NCBI GenBank assembly: GCA_964617585.1
Contig: CAZTXS010000010.1
Location: forward strand, 1-56,542
DNA from: UMGS1601 sp964617585
GTDB lineage: Bacteria; Bacillota; Clostridia; Oscillospirales; Ruminococcaceae
DNA: 56,542 nucleotides
Direction of reading: 5' to 3'
The translations under genes and the position numbers were made by a program. The number at the start of each line of letters is the position of its first letter. Position 1 is the stretch's first letter. Shown here in pieces: positions 15,266-23,929 of the stretch. The notes under the pieces were generated by a model that was not told the DNA's origin, did not search any database, and saw only the letters and a list, made by a program, of their open reading frames with translations.

Positions 15266-17572
15266 ATGAATAAAATCGGATATGAATACAAGAATTTTAA
15301 AATAGGCGGAGGAGGCTTTGTTACCGGATTTGTTTTTCACCCGAATTATCCTGATATTCTCTATGCCAGAACTGACATAGGAGGAGTATACAGGTTCGAT
15401 TTTGAGAATAACAGGTGGATTTCTCTTATCGACAGCGTGACTTCTGTAAAGCCAAATCAATGCTATCCGCTTTCTATTGCTTTAGATGAAAATGATAAAG
15501 ACGTTCTTTATATGGCTTGCGGAAATGATATAAGCGGAGAGCTTTGTATAAGCCGAGATAAAGGAAACAGCTTTGAAACAAAGCCGATTCCGTGCGGAAT
15601 ACATGGGAATTGCATGGGCAGAGCAACCGGCGAAAGGCTTATAAAAAGCGGCGGTTGTTTATTCTATGCTTCGAGAACAGAAGGATTGTTTCGTTCTTCC
15701 GACGAGGGGGAAAGCTGGCGGAGTCTAGACATCAACGGGGAGAAAAACATTACATTTATAAATTCCGTTTTGTCAAACGGAAAAATTACATTGTTTGCAG
15801 GAACAAGCGGCGGAGAGAATATCAGCGTCAGGAGTTGCGAAAGATTCCGGGGTCATTCGCTGTATGTATCATACGATAACGGCGGGAATTTCATTAAAGT
15901 TCGCCAGCCGGAAGCGGATATGTCCGTTATGTCCGGGCTCTTGGGATATGTCGCTCAGAGAAGCGCTTTAGGTATTGATAAAAAAAGCGGAAAACGGTAT
16001 TTTTACGTTACTTTCAGTCAGACGGGAGCCGATTCGAATCCCGACCGCTATACCTGTGACTCGGCGGAAATAGTGAGCGGAAAGATATTCAGATATGAGC
16101 TTGACGAAAGCGGTAAAATAATCTGTGGTTCGGAGGCAGATGTCACTCCCGAAGAGGTGAACGGCGTAGGACTGGGCGGAGTTGACTTCTGCGATGGTAT
16201 GCTTGTTCTGACAGAAATAGGAGAAGCTCATTCAAACAGCATTTACATAAGCTTTGATAACGGGAAAAGCTGGAAAACTATTCTTTATAATTTAAGCATA
16301 GGAAAGGTTAATTTTAATATTCCTTATATGAAGCCCGAATATAATGGCGGAAGACTTCTTGTGCATTGGATGAGCGATATTAAAATAAATCCTTTTAACC
16401 ACGATATGGCGGTATTTAACACGGGAACTGGAGTTTTCGCAACGTATAATTTGTCCGATTCAAAACATGGCAAAACTGTTATTTGGGAGCCGCTCTGCGA
16501 AGGTATGGAGGAAACGGTTCACTTAAACGTGTACAGTCCTCCTAAAGGAGAGGTAAGATGTATAGATATTGTAGGTGATTTGGGCGGATTTGCTTTTCGT
16601 AAGCTTGATGAAATTCCGGAAAACTCCTTTTCTAACGATGAGGGAGACAGGTATATTACCTGTCTGAATGCGGATTTTACAGACGAAAACCCGGAGATTG
16701 TCGTTGCCACGCCCAGAGGAAACTGGACAGGTCATACAAAGGGCGGTATTATAATTTCACATGATCAGTGCAGGACTTGGAGGCGTTTATGCTATCCTTA
16801 CGGGTTAAATGATAAAATAGACAGACTTTGTGATGAAATACAAAAGCCTAATGTTAATTCAGGCTGGACGGCTGTTTCTGCGGACGGAAAAAGAATAGTT
16901 TGGGCAATAGCTCAGGGACATATCTTTTTGACCGACTGCATTGTTTACACAGATGACGAGGGAGAAACATGGAACAGGTCTGAATTTATAGGAAAATCCG
17001 ATTATACCGAAAATCCCGTGCCTGTTCACTTGTTTGCCGACAGAGTGAATCCTGACATATTTATGGCGGTAAATAAAGAGTCAAAAATGTTTATAAGCAC
17101 TGATAAGGCAAGAACCTTTTATGAATGTTCTCCGAATCGGATGTTTAAAATACAAACGAACGATAAAATGCAGGATAAGAATGATTTTGAAGTTCGTGCA
17201 GAGCCGGGGAAAGAAAAAACCCTGTGGGTTTCTTTTGGTAAAGCGGGAATTTGGCGGCTTGAATTTGATGATAAAGCTAAGACTGTGGACTGCATACATA
17301 TAACAAAACCGGGTGATTTTACCTTAGGCATTGGTTTCGGAAAACCTAAGGATGACGGAAATGTTCCGACAATATTTACGTCAGGAGTCATTATGGGGCA
17401 TTACGGCTTTTGGAGAAGCTGCGATTACGGCAAAACCTTTGATCTTATAAGTAGTGATAATCAGCACTTCGGAACGGTTATCAGCATCTCGGGAGATCCT
17501 AGGGAATTCGGACGCATTTATATTGCGACAGGCTCGAGAGGTCTTATTTGCGGAAATGAAAAGAAGCGTTGA
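15266..17572 (+). CDS. GH74-like (xyloglucanase-type) beta-propeller protein without signal peptide
   Basis: 768 residues resembling family GH74 double seven-bladed propellers. The N-terminus has IGGGGFVTGFVFHP and YARTDIGGVYRFD, and the body has repeated BNR-type blocks such as ISRDKGNSF, SSDEGESW, SFDNGKSW, THDQCRTW-like, TDDEGETW and CDYGKTF. By comparison with known GH74 enzymes, Asp37 (RTDIGG) and Asp438 (GDLGGF) are in the positions of the two catalytic acids. No signal peptide is visible, so the protein should be cytoplasmic and could act on imported xyloglucan oligosaccharides. A sialidase-like propeller without this activity is the alternative. The TGA stop lies inside a short repeat fragment. 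Confidence 0.75.
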   Translation: MNKIGYEYKNFKIGGGGFVTGFVFHPNYPDILYARTDIGGVYRFDFENNRWISLIDSVTSVKPNQCYPLSIALDENDKDVLYMACGNDISGELCISRDKGNSFETKPIPCGIHGNCMGRATGERLIKSGGCLFYASRTEGLFRSSDEGESWRSLDINGEKNITFINSVLSNGKITLFAGTSGGENISVRSCERFRGHSLYVSYDNGGNFIKVRQPEADMSVMSGLLGYVAQRSALGIDKKSGKRYFYVTFSQTGADSNPDRYTCDSAEIVSGKIFRYELDESGKIICGSEADVTPEEVNGVGLGGVDFCDGMLVLTEIGEAHSNSIYISFDNGKSWKTILYNLSIGKVNFNIPYMKPEYNGGRLLVHWMSDIKINPFNHDMAVFNTGTGVFATYNLSDSKHGKTVIWEPLCEGMEETVHLNVYSPPKGEVRCIDIVGDLGGFAFRKLDEIPENSFSNDEGDRYITCLNADFTDENPEIVVATPRGNWTGHTKGGIIISHDQCRTWRRLCYPYGLNDKIDRLCDEIQKPNVNSGWTAVSADGKRIVWAIAQGHIFLTDCIVYTDDEGETWNRSEFIGKSDYTENPVPVHLFADRVNPDIFMAVNKESKMFISTDKARTFYECSPNRMFKIQTNDKMQDKNDFEVRAEPGKEKTLWVSFGKAGIWRLEFDDKAKTVDCIHITKPGDFTLGIGFGKPKDDGNVPTIFTSGVIMGHYGFWRSCDYGKTFDLISSDNQHFGTVISISGDPREFGRIYIATGSRGLICGNEKKR

Positions 17573-17595
17573 ATGACGATAAAGCCCTTATTGAA
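17569..17595 (+). repeat. Short end fragment of the dispersed repeat overlapping a stop codon
   Basis: TTGAATGACGATAAAGCCCT followed by TATTGAA is the terminal segment of the repeat with small changes. The TGA of the GH74-like gene lies inside it. Confidence 0.7.
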
Positions 17596-17602
17596 ATTAA
17601 TA

Positions 17603-17644
17603 AAAGCCTTAGAGCAAATTACAGGTTTGCTTTAAGGCTTTTTG
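17603..17644. terminator. Terminator between the GH74-like and tetR genes
   Basis: AAAGCCTTAGAGCAAA pairs with TTTGCTTTAAGGCTTT, followed by T-rich sequence. It serves the plus-strand gene and possibly the converging TetR gene. Confidence 0.8.
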
Positions 17645-17653
17645 GCTTTATTG

Positions 17654-18253
17654 TTATTTTTTATGGCTGTCTATTATTTTTCTGACCGATTTATAAAGAT
17701 AAGGTTTAAGCTCGTCTATGTTCTTAGGTTCAGAATAGAGAATTGAACTGTAGCAGGTTGAGTTTACAAGTTCAACTATCATAAAGAGCATGATCTCAGG
17801 CTCGTCAAATTCTATTTCGCTGCCGAGGATCATTTGTTTGTAAACTTCCATAAAATTAATTTCATCACTGTTGTCGTCAATGAAAATAACAGATTTGAAT
17901 ATCCCCCAGCTCAGATTTTTTGATATTAATTTTAACAGGCTTTTGTTTTTGTTCAACTGATTAATGATAGAATCTATAACAAATATAACTCTGTCATCAA
18001 ACTCTTTTATATCCTGAGTTTTAAGCTCGTCCAGCGCTTTTGTGAAAATTTCGCTCGATTTGTGCTTTATTATTTTGTTGTGTATATCATATTTGTCCTT
18101 GAAATAAAGATAGAATGTTCCTTTTGCAACGCCGGCTTCGTTTACAATATCAGAAATAGAGGTTTTGGCAATACCGTTTTTAACGAAAAGATCAAACGCT
18201 TTACTCATAAGAGATTCTTTTTTCATAAGCTTGTTTTGAAGAATCTTACTCAT
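17654..18253 (-). CDS. TetR family transcriptional regulator
   Basis: 199 residues from ATG 18253, chosen because AAAGGAGAAAT lies just upstream. An in-frame upstream extension to 18325 has no such site. The N-terminal helix-turn-helix is TSISDIVNEAGVAKGTFYLYF, the canonical TetR recognition region, with a helical ligand-binding domain after it. The gene is divergent from the MMPL transporter operon. Four TGAC-N5-GTCA-like sites lie between them, so it most likely represses that operon and itself. Confidence 0.9.
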   Translation of the reverse strand: MSKILQNKLMKKESLMSKAFDLFVKNGIAKTSISDIVNEAGVAKGTFYLYFKDKYDIHNKIIKHKSSEIFTKALDELKTQDIKEFDDRVIFVIDSIINQLNKNKSLLKLISKNLSWGIFKSVIFIDDNSDEINFMEVYKQMILGSEIEFDEPEIMLFMIVELVNSTCYSSILYSEPKNIDELKPYLYKSVRKIIDSHKK

Positions 18254-18341
18254 TTTGATTTCTCCTTTGACGCAAATTAAAAACAAAATACCTCTTTTTT
18301 CATTATAAACGAACAGGCTTAACAAGTCAATATAGCAAAAA

Positions 18342-18476
18342 TGACTAATAGTCAGTTTTTGATTTTAAAGTAATTGTGCAAACATACAAAAATATGACTT
18401 TAGGTCATTTTTATAAACAAAAAATATTGACTAACGGTCATTTTTATAATATACTACTTAATATGATTTACGGTCT
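18342..18476. promoter_or_regulatory. Operator array between tetR and the MMPL operon
   Basis: Three 13-bp inverted repeats of form TGAC-N5-GTCA: TGACTAATAGTCA (18342-18354), TGACTTTAGGTCA (18395-18407) and TGACTAACGGTCA (18428-18440). A degenerate fourth, TGATTTACGGTCT, is at 18464-18476. The third overlaps the -35 box of the MMPL promoter and the fourth lies downstream of its -10 box. The layout fits repression by the adjacent TetR protein. Binding is inferred. Confidence 0.75.
18427..18455 (+). promoter_or_regulatory. Promoter of the MMPL/heptad-repeat operon
   Basis: TTGACT (18427-18432), 17-bp spacer, TATACT (18450-18455). The -35 box is part of the third operator site. Confidence 0.75.
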
Positions 18477-18532
18477 TACATAATTTATTATTTGAACAGT
18501 AGGGCGTAAAAATTAAAGAGGAGACAATATTT

Positions 18533-20713
18533 ATGATGGTGAAATTCGGTAAAGGGATAGTGAAGTTGAGAATCCCCATTATCATAATAAGCCTTCTTCT
18601 GCTTATTCCGTCAATTATCGGAATGGCAGGCACGAGGATCAATTATGATATTCTGTCGTATCTTCCTGAAGACATTGACACAATGAAGGGTCAGGATATT
18701 CTGCTTGAGGATTTCAATAAGGGAGCCTTTGCAATGTATGTTGTAGAGGGTATGGATGAAAAGGGAGCAGCTAAGATAAAATCAAAGATTGAAGATGTAG
18801 ATAATGTAGCGGATGTTTTATGGTATGATTCGGTAGCGGATATTTCAATACCTATGGATGTTCTGCCTGACAGCTTTAAGGAGATATTCAATTCAGATAA
18901 CGCCACGCTTATGGCGATTTTCTTTGAAGAGTCAACATCGTCAGACGCTACTATGAACGCCATTGAAGAAATAAGAAAGATATCGGATAAGCAATGCTTT
19001 TTACAGGGTATGTCGTCTGTAGTAACCGATATAAAAAATGTCACAAACGAAGAAATGCCTATGTATGTGGTAATAGCAGGGCTTCTTTCAATGATAGTTA
19101 TAGGTCTGTTCATGGACTCGTTTGCAATACCTTTTATAATCATGTTGAGCATAGGAATGGTCATTCTCTATAACATGGGAACAAACTATTTTATCGGAGA
19201 GATTTCGTTTATCACAAAGGCATTGAGCGCAGTTTTGCAGCTCGGCGTGACAATGGACTATTCTATATTTTTGTATAACAGCTATAAAGAGCAGACGGTT
19301 AGATACAGCGGAGATAAAAAACGCGCCATGGCTCATGCGATTTCAAATACGTTTGTGTCGGTGGCGGGAGGTTCGACAACGACTATTGCCGGATTTGCAG
19401 CGCTTTGCTTTATGACGTTTACGCTCGGTCTTGATTTGGGTATCGTTATGGCAAAGGGAGTTATACTCGGAGTCATCGGAGTGGTAACGATACTTCCGTC
19501 GTTCCTTCTTGTGTTTGATAAGATTATCGAAAAGACAAGGCATAAGGAGCTTAGAATTCCGACCGAAAAAATTTCAGGTTTTATTGTTAAGCATTACAAG
19601 GCGATAATTGCCGCATTTATAATTCTTCTTATTCCTGCCGTATACGGTTATAATCATGCAGATGTGTATTACGACTTAGCGGGAACTCTTCCTGAGGATC
19701 TTGAATCGATTCAAGCCAATGAAAAGCTCAAGGAAAACTTTGATATGAACTCGACTCATATGGTTCTTGTAGATGCCGATATGAAAGCAAAGGACGCTCA
19801 GTCTATGATAAGCGAGATGAACGAAGTGGACGGAGTTAAATTTGCACTGGGACTTGATTCGATAATCGGCGATGCAATTCCCCGTGAAGCGCTTCCCGAT
19901 TCGATAGTCAGTATGCTTAAAAGTGATGAATGGCAGCTTATTTTGGTAAGCTCGGAATACAAGCTTGCTTCTGACGAGGTGAACAATCAGTGCACAAAGC
20001 TTTCGGATATAGTTAAAAAATATGACGATGAAGGTATGCTTATAGGAGAGGCGGCTTGCACAAAAGACCTGATTGAGATAACCGATACCGATTTTAATGT
20101 TGTCAACTCTATATCTATAGCGGCGGTATTTTTGATAATAGCGCTGGTTTTCAAGTCGATTTCCATTCCGGCTATTTTAGTTGCGGTTATTGAATTTGCT
20201 ATATTCATAAACATGGGTATTCCATTTTATACAGGTACGGTAATACCGTTTATTTCATCGGTGGTTATAGGAACCATACAGCTCGGAGCCACGGTAGACT
20301 ATGCTATACTTATGACCAACAGATATAAAAAGGAGAGAAACCTCGGCAAAGACAAAAAAACTGCTGTCACTATATCTCTTAAAACTTCGATTCAGTCAAT
20401 TATAATAAGCGGCTGCTGCTTCTTTGCGGCAACCTTCGGAGTAGGTTTTTATTCAAGGGTTGATATGATAGGTTCGCTTTGCAGCCTTATATCAAGAGGA
20501 GCGGTAATAAGTATGATAGTCGTTATTATTGTGCTTCCTGCAATGCTTACAGCATTCGATAAGATAATTATTCATTCGAGCATAGGCTTCAGAAACGCAA
20601 GAGAAGCGGACAAAAACAGGGTAAAGGTTAAAGAGCTAAAGCATTGTGATGAAGGCTATAAGCACATCGCCGACAATCAAAGCTCAGTTATACAAGCAAG
20701 AGAGGAGAACTAA
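18533..20713 (+). CDS. MMPL/RND-superfamily membrane transporter
   Basis: 726 residues in two homologous halves. Each half has one membrane helix, an extracytoplasmic domain of about 130 residues and a block of five helices. The paired motifs LGVTMDYSIFLYNSYKEQ and LGATVDYAILMTNRYKKER mark the conserved Asp-Tyr of MMPL/RND proton-driven transporters. AAAGAGGAG lies 9 nt before ATG 18533. It is the first gene of an operon controlled by a TetR-type operator and is followed one base later by an exported heptad-repeat protein. Likely export of lipids, hydrophobic compounds or drugs. The substrate is unknown. Confidence 0.88.
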   Translation: MMVKFGKGIVKLRIPIIIISLLLLIPSIIGMAGTRINYDILSYLPEDIDTMKGQDILLEDFNKGAFAMYVVEGMDEKGAAKIKSKIEDVDNVADVLWYDSVADISIPMDVLPDSFKEIFNSDNATLMAIFFEESTSSDATMNAIEEIRKISDKQCFLQGMSSVVTDIKNVTNEEMPMYVVIAGLLSMIVIGLFMDSFAIPFIIMLSIGMVILYNMGTNYFIGEISFITKALSAVLQLGVTMDYSIFLYNSYKEQTVRYSGDKKRAMAHAISNTFVSVAGGSTTTIAGFAALCFMTFTLGLDLGIVMAKGVILGVIGVVTILPSFLLVFDKIIEKTRHKELRIPTEKISGFIVKHYKAIIAAFIILLIPAVYGYNHADVYYDLAGTLPEDLESIQANEKLKENFDMNSTHMVLVDADMKAKDAQSMISEMNEVDGVKFALGLDSIIGDAIPREALPDSIVSMLKSDEWQLILVSSEYKLASDEVNNQCTKLSDIVKKYDDEGMLIGEAACTKDLIEITDTDFNVVNSISIAAVFLIIALVFKSISIPAILVAVIEFAIFINMGIPFYTGTVIPFISSVVIGTIQLGATVDYAILMTNRYKKERNLGKDKKTAVTISLKTSIQSIIISGCCFFAATFGVGFYSRVDMIGSLCSLISRGAVISMIVVIIVLPAMLTAFDKIIIHSSIGFRNAREADKNRVKVKELKHCDEGYKHIADNQSSVIQAREEN

Positions 20714-20714
20714 C

Positions 20715-23027
20715 ATGAAAAAACAGATTAAAAGGATTTTAGCAGGACTTACGGCATTCTTAATTGTTATCGGTTCAACAGGCTTAGGCGTATTGGCTGA
20801 AGAAACGTCAGATACGAAATCGGGAGCGGCTTCGTCAGCGCAGTCTGACGGTGAAGTAACAAAAGACGAAACGGTCTATGTTATAGCCGGAGCAGACGGA
20901 ACAGCTCAAAAGGTTATAGTTTCGGACTGGCTGAAAAATCCGTCCGGTATAGATAGTATAACAGACAGCTCGGCGCTTCAGAATATTGAAAACGTAAAGG
21001 GCGATGAAGAGTTCACTCAGAACGGAAACGAGCTTACATGGAACGCTGACGGCAATGATATTTATTATCAGGGGACTTCAACAGAAGAGACTCCCGTTTC
21101 GGTGAAGCTGACATATTATCTTGACGGAGAGGAGATTTCTCCGTCTGACATCAAGGGAAAAAGCGGAAAGGTCAAAATAAAGATAGATTATATAAACAAT
21201 CTAAAAAAGACGGTTGAAATAAACGGCGAAAAGACAGAAATGTCAGTTCCGTTTTTAATGGGAACGGGAATGATACTTGACAATGATGTGTTCAGCAATA
21301 TTGAAATAACAAACGGAAAGCTTATTTCAGACGGCAACAGAAGCATCGTTGTGGGTTATGCAATGCCCGGATTGAAAGAGTCTTTGGGTCCGGAGGAAAT
21401 TGAAGCTGATTTAGATAAGGATATTGATATAGAAATACCTGAGTCGGTTGAAATAACAGCGGACGTTAAGGACTTCTCTTTGACTACTACAATAAGTGTT
21501 GCAACCAATAGTATTTGGAACAACCTTGATTTTGACAAGGTCGACAGCATAGACGATTTAGCGGATTCTGTTTCAGATTTAAGCGACGCTTCAAGCAAGC
21601 TTGTTGACGGTACGTCCGATTTGTATGACGGAATAAAAACGCTTCTTGACAGCTCGGGGGATTTAATCGACGGAATAGATGAGCTCAGCGACGGAGGGGA
21701 TACTCTTCAAAGCGGAGCTAAAGAGCTAAACAGCGGCGCACAGAAGCTTGAAAGCGGTTCAACAGACTTATATAAGGGCATTAAGTCTGCCAAAAAAGGA
21801 GCAGATAAGCTGTTTACAGGTATTAAGAATCTGAATTCGGGGGTTTCAACTCTTAAAAAGGGTACTTCTGACTTAAAAACCGGTTCGTCGAAGCTTAAGA
21901 CCGGTGCGGAAACCTTGAAGTCGGGTACTTCGACCGCATATACCAAGACAAAGGATTTGGTGGACGGAGCAGAAAGTCTTAATACAGGTCTTAAAGACGC
22001 TGACAACGGAGCTTCCTCATTAAAAACAGGAGCGGAAGGCTTGGTGGACGGAGTGGGCGACGTCAAGGACGGCGCTGAGGCTCTTAACGAGGGAATATCA
22101 GCTTTAAACGACGGGCTTGACTTGACTAAAGAAGGCGTTGAACAATCTATCGCCGCTAACGAGCAGGTTTTGGCAGGGCTTAAAAAGCTTGCTGATTCAG
22201 ACCCCTCTAATGCTGAATATCAAACTATGTATCAAACTCTGAGCAAAACTATCGAGGGTCAGAAGAATTTGCTTGAGCAGCTTGAATCTGATACTGAAGG
22301 CGGGCTTAAAAACGGAGCCGAAACTCTTTTAAAGGGTTCTCAAAGCCTTGTTGCCGGAATTACCGATGAGAAGAACGGTCTTGAAGCAGGAGCTAAAGCG
22401 CTGTCGCAGGGAGCGTCTGATTTAAGCACGGGAATATCGCAGCTTTACAAAGGAAGCGGTACGCTGTACACAGGTACAAAAACGCTTTACAGCGGACTTG
22501 AAACGCTGAATACCGGAGCAGGAACGCTGAAAACAGGCGTGAACGACTTGTATAAAGGCTCTGCTAAGCTGAACAAGGGAGTAAGCAATTTATCAAGCGG
22601 AAGCAAAAAGCTTAAAACCGGTTCAAAGACCTTAAAGGGAGGTCTTTCGGAGCTTAAGAGCGGTTCAAGGACATTAAAGAGAGGAACTGAAACTCTTGCT
22701 GAAGGAATAAATTCTTTATATGACGGAGCTATGGAGCTTAACAAAGGTCTTGTCAGTCTGAAATCGGGAAGCGGAGAGCTTGTTTACGGAGTCGAAGCCT
22801 TAGAGGACGGAGCAAAGCAGGTTCGTGACGGAATGTTTGAGTTTGACAGCGAGGGAATAAGCAAGATAGTTGATCTTTTCAACGGAGATCTGACTGAGGT
22901 TGTCGATAGGTTTAAGGCTCTCGGAGATATATCAAAGGATTATACAAACTTTTCGGGTATAGGCGGTAAAACGGACGGAGAAGTTAAGTTCATCTTTAAG
23001 ACAGATGAAATAAGCGATGAAGAATAA
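20715..23027 (+). CDS. Exported Leu/Gly heptad-repeat protein (YhgE/Pip-associated type)
   Basis: 770 residues from ATG 20715, which follows GAGGAG; an upstream in-frame ATG at 20646 lies within the MMPL gene. A signal peptide covers about residues 1-27 (ILAGLTAFLIVIGSTGLGVLA). A beta-rich region of about 250 residues follows. Residues about 298-705 are dozens of seven-residue units of pattern x-x-x-Leu-x-x-Gly (LYKGSGTLYTGTKTLYSG and similar). Such units occur in the extracytoplasmic part of YhgE/Pip-like proteins, where they are fused to membrane domains. Here the C-terminus has no membrane helix. Coupling to the MMPL gene suggests a periplasm-facing or wall-spanning partner of the transporter (inference). 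Confidence 0.8.
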   Translation: MKKQIKRILAGLTAFLIVIGSTGLGVLAEETSDTKSGAASSAQSDGEVTKDETVYVIAGADGTAQKVIVSDWLKNPSGIDSITDSSALQNIENVKGDEEFTQNGNELTWNADGNDIYYQGTSTEETPVSVKLTYYLDGEEISPSDIKGKSGKVKIKIDYINNLKKTVEINGEKTEMSVPFLMGTGMILDNDVFSNIEITNGKLISDGNRSIVVGYAMPGLKESLGPEEIEADLDKDIDIEIPESVEITADVKDFSLTTTISVATNSIWNNLDFDKVDSIDDLADSVSDLSDASSKLVDGTSDLYDGIKTLLDSSGDLIDGIDELSDGGDTLQSGAKELNSGAQKLESGSTDLYKGIKSAKKGADKLFTGIKNLNSGVSTLKKGTSDLKTGSSKLKTGAETLKSGTSTAYTKTKDLVDGAESLNTGLKDADNGASSLKTGAEGLVDGVGDVKDGAEALNEGISALNDGLDLTKEGVEQSIAANEQVLAGLKKLADSDPSNAEYQTMYQTLSKTIEGQKNLLEQLESDTEGGLKNGAETLLKGSQSLVAGITDEKNGLEAGAKALSQGASDLSTGISQLYKGSGTLYTGTKTLYSGLETLNTGAGTLKTGVNDLYKGSAKLNKGVSNLSSGSKKLKTGSKTLKGGLSELKSGSRTLKRGTETLAEGINSLYDGAMELNKGLVSLKSGSGELVYGVEALEDGAKQVRDGMFEFDSEGISKIVDLFNGDLTEVVDRFKALGDISKDYTNFSGIGGKTDGEVKFIFKTDEISDEE

Positions 23028-23045
23028 TCATAGCATAATTTTTAT

Positions 23046-23077
23046 AGGAACAGTTCATATTGGACTGTTCCTTTTAT
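23046..23077 (+). terminator. Terminator of the MMPL/heptad-repeat operon
   Basis: AGGAACAGT pairs with ACTGTTCCT across an 8-9 nt loop, followed by TTTAT. Confidence 0.8.
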
Positions 23078-23146
23078 ATTGATTTCAATGTTATTATTTA
23101 CAAAAAATCAAGTCTAATTTAGTGCAACTTTACATTCCGTATTTCG

Positions 23147-23175
23147 TTGACTAAACACTTTATAAATGATATAAT
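23147..23175 (+). promoter_or_regulatory. Promoter of the DUF4867/isomerase operon
   Basis: TTGACT (23147-23152), 17-bp spacer, perfect TATAAT (23170-23175). About 55 nt of leader before the start codon. Confidence 0.75.
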
Positions 23176-23238
23176 TATTCTTAGTAACTAAATAAATTTC
23201 TCAAATCAGAAGAAAAAATTATTAAGGAGGATTATTGT

Positions 23239-23880
23239 ATGGCTGGAATTGATGTGAAATCAGTTTTTGATCCCGGATTTAAAAAGTACGGACGGATTAT
23301 AAAAGGATACAATTTAAGCGACGTTTTAGACGCTATGGTAAACACGCCGCTTCCGGACGATGTGGTTTATGTGCCGAGCGTTCCGTCACTGGAAGCTTTA
23401 GATATTAAAAAAGCTCTGCGCACAGAGGTTTTCGGCGGACTGCCTTGCCAGATAGGATATTGCAACGGTCACAACAAAGCTTTAAACGCTCTTGAATATC
23501 ATCGCTCGAGTGAGATTAATATTGCAGTTACCGATATGATACTTATGCTTGGATGGCAGCCTGATATTGAAAGCGATTTTACATATGATACCGGCAAGGT
23601 CGAGGTTTTTTTAGTTCCTAAGGGGACTATGATTGAGGTTTATGCGACCACTCTCCACTACGCTCCGTGTCATGTTTCAGATGATGGGTTCAGATGCGTT
23701 GTGGTTCTGCCTAAGGATACTAACACCGAGCTTTCGGATTCAGTTGACAAGTCTGTCGGAGATAACAAGCTTTTGTTCGCTAAGAATAAATGGCTTATCT
23801 GCCATGAGGAATCCGGGGTTCAGAACGACGGCGGATTTATAGGTCTTAAAGGTGAAAATATTAAATTGGACGAAGCATAA
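23239..23880 (+). CDS. DUF4867-like protein
   Basis: 213 residues, soluble, with AAGGAGG before ATG 23239. The sequence resembles the uncharacterised DUF4867 family. The middle (SEINIAVTDMILMLGWQ, VEVFLVPKGTMIEVYATTLHYAPCHV) looks like a cupin-type beta structure with His/Glu candidates for metal binding, as in sugar isomerases or lyases. It lies 49 bp upstream of a fucose/arabinose-isomerase-family gene behind a single promoter, so the two probably act in the same sugar pathway. The reaction is unknown. The family name is from memory. Confidence 0.7.
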   Translation: MAGIDVKSVFDPGFKKYGRIIKGYNLSDVLDAMVNTPLPDDVVYVPSVPSLEALDIKKALRTEVFGGLPCQIGYCNGHNKALNALEYHRSSEINIAVTDMILMLGWQPDIESDFTYDTGKVEVFLVPKGTMIEVYATTLHYAPCHVSDDGFRCVVVLPKDTNTELSDSVDKSVGDNKLLFAKNKWLICHEESGVQNDGGFIGLKGENIKLDEA

Positions 23881-23929
23881 AAGCTGTTAAAGCTTTTATG
23901 ATAATACTAAATATATGGAGGAAATAAAA

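Noticed and set aside
21610..22830. Heptad-coding DNA considered as a CRISPR or minisatellite array
   Set aside because: The units are protein-level repeats with variable DNA, no fixed spacer and repeat lengths, and no cas genes.
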